Shown here piece by piece: positions 6,439 to 12,403 of a DNA stretch of 12,403 nucleotides. The position numbers and the translations under genes were made by a program. The stretch covers positions 1-12,403 of the forward strand of contig JBCBIS010000126.1 in the NCBI GenBank assembly GCA_038524325.1. Reading direction: 5' to 3'. The notes under the pieces were generated by a model, which had not been told where the DNA came from, ran no database searches, and worked only from the letters and a program-made list of their open reading frames with translations. The stretch is from Thermohalobaculum sp038524325. Lineage in GTDB: Bacteria > Pseudomonadota > Alphaproteobacteria > Rhodobacterales > Rhodobacteraceae. Numbering within the stretch: position 1 is the stretch's first letter; each line of letters starts with the position of its first letter.

Positions 6439-7671
6439 TCAGCGGTCAAATTCGCCTGTCCAATACACTTCAGGCTGCTCCAATCGGTTTACAATCGCCG
6501 TTTGGGCGGCTTTTCGGCCATCAGGGTCATAGAACGACCCCCGCACCTGGATCCGGCGTTCCAGCGCGATCAGGAGCGCCTCGAGCAGGTCAACGTCGAC
6601 GCCGGACGGTTGGGTCCAGAAACTGTCGAGCCCCGTCTGATGGGTCAGCCCGGGGATGTCATAGACAGCCGAGCCAAGGCAGAGCACCGGGCGGTGCTGT
6701 CTCAGCGCATGGAGACCCACTGTCGAATTGACGGTCAGCACCCCGGCGGCCCGGTCGATCAGGGCCGCAAGGTCTCCACCATCCAGCCAATGGACCCGGT
6801 CTGCCACACCGTAAGAGCGCGCAATCTCTGCCAGAACATGCGGCCAATTTTCCCAACCGCTGTCGAGGGGATGGCTTTTGACCACCAGATGCCGCCCGTC
6901 CGGCGCGTGGCTCGCCAGGGAGGCGATGACCTCTTCGAGCATCTCGCTCAGATGCCCGTAATCGCTCGAGGCCCGGATCTGGTAGTCGCTTTGCAATTGC
7001 ATGGCGAGGAGGGTGAAATCGAGCCCTTCGGCGCAACGCGCCTCGACCGCCTCGCAGGCCCGGCGGCGGCGCCACTTGCGCAGCGAGCTTGGCACCCAGC
7101 AGAGATAGTCGAGCAGAGCCGGGTAATAGACATCCGACCGATAGCGGGGATAGAGCGGCCAGCCCGCGATCCGGGCGAGGTTAAAGGCCATGTCGCTCGC
7201 CGCCTCGCGGAGGAACCCGTGGCGGTATCTGGGCGTCCAGTCCGGTGTCACGCCGCCTTCGGCCAGCCGCAGGATCTCGTCTGGCGCGCTGGGAAAGCGC
7301 GAGTTACGGCCCATGGCGAAGGGCTCGAGCGTCAGCCAATCGGGCCGGAGATATCCGTTCTCGACCGCCCAGGCCCGCAGGCCCCTTCGCTCCGCAATCC
7401 GCGCCGCGATGATGTGATAGGGATGCCGGTCGGCATAATAGAGGATATCCGTGACCTCCTGTTCCGTGCAGAGCGCGTCGAGCCAGCGCTCGAACGCCTC
7501 CAGCGCACCGCGGTAATCGCGCGCGCCGCGCCGCGGCCAGAACATCCGGTCGCCGAGGCAGAAATGCACTTTGCTCACCCGATGCCCCGCCGCCTCGAAC
7601 GCAGTCGCCAATTCTGGCCAGAACGCCGTGGGCGGGCCTTGCAGAAACAATACGCTCAGCCGGGCGGGCAT
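6439..7671 (-). CDS. KpsS/RkpJ-type capsular polysaccharide synthesis protein (probable beta-Kdo transferase)
   Basis: KpsS-family proteins act on the cytoplasmic face of the inner membrane; in E. coli KpsS adds the first beta-Kdo to the lipid acceptor that anchors group 2 capsules. The 410-residue product shows family motifs through its length: FLQGPPTAFWP (9-19), YYADRHPYH (78-86), ENGYLRPDWLTLEPF (104-118), QLQSDYQIR (225-233), KSHPLD (265-270), VNSTVGLHALR (314-324), YDIPGLTHQTGLDSFW (337-352) and GSFYDP (378-383). No signal peptide is visible. No strong ribosome site precedes the ATG. An 82-nt gap separates it from the divergent dehydrogenase gene. No kpsC, kpsD or kpsMT is present here. 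The rhizobial homologue RkpJ sits with PKS, AOS and SDR genes, as here. Confidence 0.9.
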   Translation of the reverse strand: MPARLSVLFLQGPPTAFWPELATAFEAAGHRVSKVHFCLGDRMFWPRRGARDYRGALEAFERWLDALCTEQEVTDILYYADRHPYHIIAARIAERRGLRAWAVENGYLRPDWLTLEPFAMGRNSRFPSAPDEILRLAEGGVTPDWTPRYRHGFLREAASDMAFNLARIAGWPLYPRYRSDVYYPALLDYLCWVPSSLRKWRRRRACEAVEARCAEGLDFTLLAMQLQSDYQIRASSDYGHLSEMLEEVIASLASHAPDGRHLVVKSHPLDSGWENWPHVLAEIARSYGVADRVHWLDGGDLAALIDRAAGVLTVNSTVGLHALRQHRPVLCLGSAVYDIPGLTHQTGLDSFWTQPSGVDVDLLEALLIALERRIQVRGSFYDPDGRKAAQTAIVNRLEQPEVYWTGEFDR

Positions 7672-7753
7672 GGTGTCACGGGCTCATTCGCTGATAGGGT
7701 CGGGGCGGGGTAAGCGGGATCCCGGCAATGGTCAACCGACACGGAGCAGGCGC

Positions 7754-8557
7754 ATGACCGAAAGCGCGAAGGCAAGGGCGCGAAGCATCATCCTCACGGG
7801 CGCGTCGAGCGGGATCGGTCGCGCGCTTGCCGGACGGTTGGCGGCGCCCGGTGTCTCGATGCTGCTGATCGGGCGCGACAGCACGCGTCTCGGACCCGTG
7901 GCCGAGGCCGCCGCCGCCGCGGGTGCAACCGCCGAGACAGCGGCTGTCGACGTGGCCGACCGAAACGCGATGCAGGCCAGGCTGGAGGCATTTGACGCCC
8001 GCTTTCCGGTCGATCTGGTCATCGCGAATGCCGGGATCTCCGCCGGTCTCGAGGACGGTGCCATGCCCGAGGCGGCAGGCGTCTCGGACCGGGTGGCCGC
8101 TGTGAACTATCTCGGCATGCTCCACACGGTCGAGCCGCTCTTGCCCCGCATGATCGCCCGGAGGCGAGGGCAGGTGGCGCTGATGTCCTCGCTCGCCGCG
8201 TTGCGGCCGCATCCCGACATGCCGTCCTATTCGGCGACCAAAGCGGCCGTGCGCGCCTATGGCATCGCGCTGCGCGGCAGCATGCGCCCGCATGGGCTGG
8301 AGGTCAGCGTGATCTGCCCCGGCTTTGTCACATCGCCGATGTCGGCCCGGCATCTCGGCTTCAAACCTTTCGAGATCCCGGCCGAACGGGCGGCGGATAA
8401 AATTGCTGCCGGGCTGGCGGCGCGCCGAGCCTTGATCGCGTTTCCCTGGCCCTTGGTGCTGCTAAGCTGGCTGGGAAACCGCCTGCCACCCGCGCTGTCG
8501 GACCGCTTTCTAGAGGGGTTTCGCGCCCGGATTGCCCCGGATGAGCGGGGCGGGTGA
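7754..8557 (+). CDS. Short-chain dehydrogenase/reductase, RkpH-like (probable 3-keto reductase)
   Basis: Classical SDR, 267 residues. The cofactor motif TGASSGIG is at 15-22, NAG at 92-94, and the catalytic set is N118, S146, Y159 and K163 (YSATK); PG (189-190) follows. After the core (about 215-260) comes a hydrophobic, proline-containing stretch (RALIAFPWPLVLLSWLGNRL), which suggests membrane contact, as in SDRs acting on long-chain lipids. Likely role by context: NAD(P)H reduction of the 3-keto group made by the neighbouring oxoamine synthase, comparable to 3-ketosphinganine reductase; this is inference. The ATG at 7754 is preceded by GGAG and AGG. It is the only clear plus-strand gene: divergent from the KpsS-like gene and convergent with the AOS gene, with 60 nt between stop codons. 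Confidence 0.9.
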   Translation: MTESAKARARSIILTGASSGIGRALAGRLAAPGVSMLLIGRDSTRLGPVAEAAAAAGATAETAAVDVADRNAMQARLEAFDARFPVDLVIANAGISAGLEDGAMPEAAGVSDRVAAVNYLGMLHTVEPLLPRMIARRRGQVALMSSLAALRPHPDMPSYSATKAAVRAYGIALRGSMRPHGLEVSVICPGFVTSPMSARHLGFKPFEIPAERAADKIAAGLAARRALIAFPWPLVLLSWLGNRLPPALSDRFLEGFRARIAPDERGG

Positions 8558-8617
8558 GACCGGGGCGCGACGGAGCGCGCACCGTGTTGGCTTGCCGCCC
8601 GCCGCCAGCCCCCGATC

Positions 8618-9961
8618 TTAGCCTAACAACTGCGCTGCCAAGACCTCGATATCCGCGAGCAGCCGCGCCGTCTCCTTCGCTGCCAGGGTCAACTGATCCG
8701 GACGATGCTCGGAGGTAATGAAGAACCGCAGGCGCGCCGCCTGTTCGGGCACGGCGGGGTGGATAATGGGCAGCGCGTTCACGCCGGCCTCGATCAGCAT
8801 ATGGCTCAACGCCACTGACTTCATCGAGTCGCCGATAATCACCGGGGTCACGGCCAGCCCTTCGGACAGGCCCGGGTCGAGGCCTGCCTCGCAGACGGCC
8901 TCGCGGAACAAACGGCCATTGCGTTGCAGCCGCTCGACTCGCTCCGGCTCGGCCAGCATGACATCGATGGCTGCCGATGCCGTCGCTGCCAGCGGCGCCG
9001 CGAGACCGACCGAATAGACGAAACCCGGCGCTTTGTATTTCAGAAACTCGATCAGACTTTTCGAGCCTGCGATATAGCCGCCGCAGGAGCCGAGCGTCTT
9101 GGACAGGGTGCCCATCCAGATCTCGACCGCCTCGGGATCGACCCCCTGCGCCTCGGCAAGCCCACGTCCCGTGGCGCCCAGAACGCCGAGACCATGGGCC
9201 TCGTCGACCATCAGCCAGGCATCGTGCCGGGCCTTCACCTCGATCAACCGCGCGAGATCAGGGCTGTCGCCATCCATCGAATAGAGCCCCTCGACCGCAA
9301 TCAGCACATGGCGATAGCGATGCCGCGCACGGGCGAGATGCTGGTCGAGCCAGTCGATATCGTTATGCGGAAAGTTCAAACGCTGCGCGCCCGAGAGCCG
9401 CCCGCCCTCGACCACTGAATTATGCGAGAGCGCGTCGAGGCAGACCAGATCCTCCGGCCCCATCAAGGCGCCGACCGTGGTGACGTTTGTGGCATGACCC
9501 GACACCATAACCAGGGCGTCTTCCACACCGTAGAGAGCGGCGATCTTCTCCTCCAGCGCACGGTGATAGGGCCGCTCGCCCCCGACCACCCGGCTGGCAG
9601 CCGGAGAGACGCCCCAGCGGTCGACCGCCGCCTTCGCCGCTTCGGCCAGGCGCGGATCTCCGTTCAGTCCCAGATAGTTATAGGACGCAAAGTTGATCGC
9701 CTTCGCCCCGTTGATCTGCTGCTCCGCCTCGGGCAAACCGTCATGACAGCGGAAAAACGGGGTCTTGAGGCCAAACGTCTCTGCCGCCGTCTCCATCATC
9801 CGAAGGTTCTTCAGATCCGGCATGTCCGAGAAATCATGGGCACGGACCCGGGCGTTCGCGCCGGCCGGGCGCACCGCGGTCGAGGGTGCGTCGCGCCGTG
9901 CCTTGTGCCGCGCCCTGAGGCCCGAGACCAGATTGGCACGTTTTCCCGCTTGCCCGGTCAT
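8618..9961 (-). CDS. PLP-dependent alpha-oxoamine synthase, RkpG-like (aminotransferase class I/II fold)
   Basis: Member of the family of 8-amino-7-oxononanoate synthase, serine palmitoyltransferase and 2-amino-3-ketobutyrate CoA ligase, which condense an acyl thioester with an amino acid and release CO2. In the 447-residue product, FASYNYLGLN is at 91-100, ASRVVGGERPYHRALE at 122-137, SGHATNV at 154-160, LSHNS at 178-182, DEAHGLGVLGATGRG at 253-267, and the PLP lysine is K288 in TLSKTLGSCGGYIAG. A basic extension of about 50 residues precedes the core. The SPAASRVVGGE version of the glycine-rich motif is what I recall from PKS-linked members rather than BioF. ATG at 9961 (GAGG 5 nt upstream) is preferred over the GTG at 9967. 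It starts 7 nt after the PKS stop, so the acyl donor is probably ACP-bound (inference). Confidence 0.9.
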   Translation of the reverse strand: MTGQAGKRANLVSGLRARHKARRDAPSTAVRPAGANARVRAHDFSDMPDLKNLRMMETAAETFGLKTPFFRCHDGLPEAEQQINGAKAINFASYNYLGLNGDPRLAEAAKAAVDRWGVSPAASRVVGGERPYHRALEEKIAALYGVEDALVMVSGHATNVTTVGALMGPEDLVCLDALSHNSVVEGGRLSGAQRLNFPHNDIDWLDQHLARARHRYRHVLIAVEGLYSMDGDSPDLARLIEVKARHDAWLMVDEAHGLGVLGATGRGLAEAQGVDPEAVEIWMGTLSKTLGSCGGYIAGSKSLIEFLKYKAPGFVYSVGLAAPLAATASAAIDVMLAEPERVERLQRNGRLFREAVCEAGLDPGLSEGLAVTPVIIGDSMKSVALSHMLIEAGVNALPIIHPAVPEQAARLRFFITSEHRPDQLTLAAKETARLLADIEVLAAQLLG

Positions 9962-9968
9962 GACCACC

Positions 9969-12311
9969 TCATCCCGCCGGGCCCCGTCCAGTGCGGTTGA
10001 CGCCGCTCAGCACCTCCTCGACCACCTGATCGTCGAGGCCAGCGATACCGACATGCCGCGCGACCACATTGTCCACTTCGGCCTCCTCCTGCGCTGCCTG
10101 GCCCGAGCGGATGCGGCCGAGCACCTTGATGGCCAGATCGGCCAGTGTCATCTGCTCGCCCAGGGACATCAGCGGCAGCGAGATCCCCAACTGCTCCTCG
10201 GCCGAGAGTTTCAGATCGACCGCCATCAGCGAGTCGAAGCCCAATTCGGTCATCGGGCGGTAGGCATCGATCTCGCCCTCGGGCTGGCGCAAGATCCGCG
10301 CCGTCTCGGCGACCAGGGCGGCGATGATCCGGTCCCGAGCCGGGCCGTCGTCGAGGCCCGCGATCTCGTCGAGGAAATCCTGCGCCGAGGCCGGTCCCTG
10401 TTGCACCGTGCGGTCGACCCGCTCGAAGAGAGGCGCGCCGACCGTCGCGAGGTCGCCTGCCAGCGTGCCCCAACGCATCGGAGCGTAAGCGACCGAGGCC
10501 GGGGTTTCGGGGGCGCGGATCAGGCGGCCGAACGCCTCCAGCACCTCGGCGGTCTGCATCAGCCCGCCTTTGAGCTGACGCTCCAACTGATCGCGCAGGT
10601 CCTCCTCGCGCGCCAGATAGCCTTGATCGGCGATCGGGCCCCAGCCGATGGCCAGCGCCGGCAACCCTTCCGCGCGCCGCTGATGGGCGAGGCTCTCCAG
10701 CGCGGTATTCGCCGCGACATAGGCCGCCTGCCCCGGATTGCCGAACAGGCTGGTCACCGAGGAGAACAGTACGAAATGTGCGGGCGCCAGCGGGCGGGTA
10801 AGCTCGTCCAGGACCCGGGCGCCTTCGACCTTTGGTTTCAGAACACGGTTGGCTGCCTCCAGCGTCAGATCCGCGATCAGGGCGTCTTCGAGCACCATGG
10901 CGGCATGCACCACGCCTTCGAGACGCCCGCCATCCACCGCGATCTTGCCGATCGCATCGGCCATGGCCGCTGTGTCGGTAACATCTGCCGCGATGATCCG
11001 CACATCGGCCCTTTGCCTCAGCGCATTCAGGCGCCCGGCAATCTCGGCGCGAGGCCGGCCCGAGCGGCTGATAAGCCAGACCGTGCGGACCCCCTGTTCG
11101 ATCAGCCACTCGGCGGTCGCGAGGCCCAAACCGCCCAGCCCGCCCGAGATCAGCCATGCGCCAGTGCCCAGCGAGCGTTCGACCGGCAAGGTGCCGGAGG
11201 GGACCTCAGGTGCCCGCACAACGACCTTCCCGATATGGTCCGACTTCTGCATCAGGCGGAAAGCATCTACCACCTCGTCATGGGCATAAACCTGGATCGG
11301 CGGCGCCGTGTAGCTGCCATCGGCAAACCGGGTGGCAAGATCGGCGAACATCCGCTCGGCCAGTTCCGGGCGCACGCTGACCAACTGGTCGGCATCGACG
11401 CCGAAATAGCTGATATTGCGCCGGAACGGGCGCAGCCCCAGGCGAGAGTTTGCGTAATAATCCTGTTTTCCCAGCTCGATAAATCGGCCGAACGGGCGCA
11501 CCAGGTCGAGGCTGCGGATCATCGCTTCGCCCGCCAGCGAATTGAGAACCACGTCGACGCCCTCCCCCTCGGTCGCCGCCCGCAGCTCGTGGGTAAAGCG
11601 CAGGCTGCGGCTGTCGAACACCGCTTCGGCGCCGAGCAGTTCCAGCATCCGCCGTTTCAGCGGGTTGCCCGCGGTGGCATAGACCACAGCGCCGCGCGAC
11701 CGGGCAATCTGCAGCGCGGCGAGGCCCACGCCCCCGGCGCCGCCATGGATCAGCACCGTCTCTCCCGGGCTCAATCGCGCCAGTTCGACCAGCGCGTAAT
11801 GCGCCGTCAGGAAGATCGTCGGCAGCGCGGCGCCCGTCTCGAAGCTGGTTTCCTCGGGCAGGCGCGAGGCGGCCAGGGCTGGCAGCGTCGCGTGGCTGGC
11901 GAAGGCCTGAGCCGCAAAGGCGATCACCCGGTCGCCCGGTTCGAATCCCGACGCGTTCCCGGCGCGTGTGACGGTGCCCGCGCATTCCATCCCAAGCGTC
12001 GGTCCGGCGAACCCGTCCTCGAGGGCCTCGGCCGGGAGCAGGCGCTGCGCCCACATGACATCGCGGAAATTGAGGCCCGTCGCAGCGATTTCGATCTCGA
12101 TTTCATCCGGACCAGGGGCGCGTCGCTCCGCCGGTTGCCATTCGAGCGTGTCGAGCGCGCCCGGCCGGGCGAGACCGAGATTCAGGGTCGGCGCAGGATC
12201 GCCCTCGGGTCGCCGGGCGGGCATGGCAACCGCTTCGACCCGTGGGACAGCGGGCCCGGCGGGCGACAGAACCCATTCCCGTTCCTCGCCCGGATCGGCG
12301 ATGATCGCCAC
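9969..12311 (-). CDS. Type I polyketide/fatty acid synthase, C-terminal ER-KR-ACP part (RkpA-like; 5' end missing or rearranged)
   Basis: The last part of a large modular synthase that builds and fully reduces an acyl chain. Numbering from the GTG at 12311: linker 1-50; enoylreductase about 52-366 (GLNFRDVM 79-86, NADPH motif HGGAGGVGL 189-197, LNSLAGE 256-262); ketoreductase about 383-565 (GGLGGLG 390-396, S518, Y531, N535, and an LED motif near 474-476 resembling B-type KRs); acyl carrier protein about 660-732, with the phosphopantetheine serine S694 in ELGFDSLM; then a 45-residue acidic tail. KS, AT and DH are not in the window. The GTG is not a credible native start: codons upstream of it fall in an inverted repeat and hit a stop at 12392-12390. 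The oxoamine synthase follows after 7 nt. Confidence 0.93.
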   Translation of the reverse strand: MAIIADPGEEREWVLSPAGPAVPRVEAVAMPARRPEGDPAPTLNLGLARPGALDTLEWQPAERRAPGPDEIEIEIAATGLNFRDVMWAQRLLPAEALEDGFAGPTLGMECAGTVTRAGNASGFEPGDRVIAFAAQAFASHATLPALAASRLPEETSFETGAALPTIFLTAHYALVELARLSPGETVLIHGGAGGVGLAALQIARSRGAVVYATAGNPLKRRMLELLGAEAVFDSRSLRFTHELRAATEGEGVDVVLNSLAGEAMIRSLDLVRPFGRFIELGKQDYYANSRLGLRPFRRNISYFGVDADQLVSVRPELAERMFADLATRFADGSYTAPPIQVYAHDEVVDAFRLMQKSDHIGKVVVRAPEVPSGTLPVERSLGTGAWLISGGLGGLGLATAEWLIEQGVRTVWLISRSGRPRAEIAGRLNALRQRADVRIIAADVTDTAAMADAIGKIAVDGGRLEGVVHAAMVLEDALIADLTLEAANRVLKPKVEGARVLDELTRPLAPAHFVLFSSVTSLFGNPGQAAYVAANTALESLAHQRRAEGLPALAIGWGPIADQGYLAREEDLRDQLERQLKGGLMQTAEVLEAFGRLIRAPETPASVAYAPMRWGTLAGDLATVGAPLFERVDRTVQQGPASAQDFLDEIAGLDDGPARDRIIAALVAETARILRQPEGEIDAYRPMTELGFDSLMAVDLKLSAEEQLGISLPLMSLGEQMTLADLAIKVLGRIRSGQAAQEEAEVDNVVARHVGIAGLDDQVVEEVLSGVNRTGRGPAG
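12108..12150. repeat. Inverted repeat, copy A (inside the ER linker)
   Basis: Forty-three bases encoding TLEWQPAERRAPGP of the synthase on the minus strand. They are the exact reverse complement of 12309-12351. Beyond both ends the two copies diverge at once. Copy A is in its natural place, because the reading frame continues normally on either side into GLNFRDVM. Confidence 0.95.
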
Positions 12312-12351
12312 GCTCGAATGGCAACCGGCGGAGCGACGCGCCCCTGGTCCG
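12309..12351. repeat. Inverted repeat, copy B (probable misplaced duplicate)
   Basis: Exact reverse complement of 12108-12150, lying 158 nt away. Here it encodes the ER-linker residues on the plus strand, opposite to the gene. It interrupts the minus-strand synthase frame just upstream of IIADPGEEREW. It is probably the product of a template switch or misassembly rather than native sequence. Confidence 0.95.
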
Positions 12352-12403
12352 CGTCGCCATGAACGAAGCGCCGGGATGCGACATAAGGCTCATTGATGCC
12401 GAT
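12352..12403 (+). pseudogene. Synthase-like coding fragment in reversed orientation
   Basis: The plus strand from about 12350 reads RVAMNEAPGCDIRLIDAD, which resembles the (G)(L)xRVxxNExPxxxxRLIDxD segment that type I synthases carry in the structural KR subdomain just before the ER. This segment is expected on the minus strand, some 20-30 codons upstream of position 12308. Its orientation here is therefore reversed relative to the gene it appears to belong to. Only 52 bases are visible, so the assignment rests on a short match. Confidence 0.5.

Noticed and set aside
7571..7753. N-terminal extension of the SDR from 7571
   Set aside because: It would run antisense into the KpsS-like gene and add 61 residues not seen in the family; the ATG at 7754 has a ribosome site and places TGASSGIG at the usual distance from the start.
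9765..12362. Very long plus-strand open frame (865 codons) opposite the AOS start and the synthase
   Set aside because: The minus strand shows clear AOS, ER, KR and ACP motifs throughout. The plus-strand product is rich in H, R, Q and D with no recognisable domain, typical of an antisense shadow.
12312..12393. Further minus-strand coding upstream of the synthase GTG
   Set aside because: The synthase frame runs through the inverted-repeat copy and meets a stop at 12392-12390; other frames give no synthase similarity on that strand.

Overview
The window looks like GC-rich alphaproteobacterial DNA, most like Rhodobacterales. NusG, SecE, L11, L1 and the RpoB N-terminus read like that group, and trnW-secE-nusG-rplK-rplA-rplJ-rplL-rpoB is the order normally seen there. 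Nearly everything is on the minus strand, so transcription runs from high to low coordinates.

Region 1 (about 5310 down to 1) is the translation/transcription superoperon. A promoter at 5310-5282 leads into tRNA-Trp(CCA) with an encoded CCA end, followed by secE, nusG, rplK and rplA (overlapping by ATGA), rplJ, rplL, and the first 481 codons of rpoB, which runs off the window. The genes are standard but the spacers are structured. There is a terminator-like hairpin and an FNR-type box between secE and nusG, tandem hairpins after rplA, a bulged hairpin just before rplJ that could be an L10-responsive leader, and a nested long hairpin between rplL and rpoB. L10 carries an expanded set of 11-residue C-terminal repeats, the part that binds L7/L12 dimers.

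Region 2 (5364-6371) is one minus-strand gene for a 335-residue soluble protein that I do not recognise.

Region 3 (6439 to the end) looks like a capsule lipid-anchor locus resembling the rhizobial rkp-1 (K-antigen) genes. It holds a KpsS/RkpJ-type Kdo transferase, an RkpH-like short-chain dehydrogenase (the only clear plus-strand gene), an RkpG-like PLP-dependent alpha-oxoamine synthase, and the ER-KR-ACP end of an RkpA-like type I polyketide/fatty acid synthase. Read together (inference), the synthase builds an ACP-bound acyl chain, the oxoamine synthase releases it by condensation with an amino acid, the dehydrogenase reduces the 3-keto group to a sphingoid-like amino alcohol, and the KpsS-type enzyme belongs to glycan attachment on a lipid.

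The last 95 bases appear rearranged. A perfect 43-bp inverted copy of the ER linker is followed by 52 bases that encode synthase-like residues on the opposite strand. This is most simply a fold-back chimera at a contig end, so the 5' end of the synthase gene here should not be trusted. No spacer exceeds 300 bases. I saw no CRISPR array, insertion sequence, rRNA or origin.
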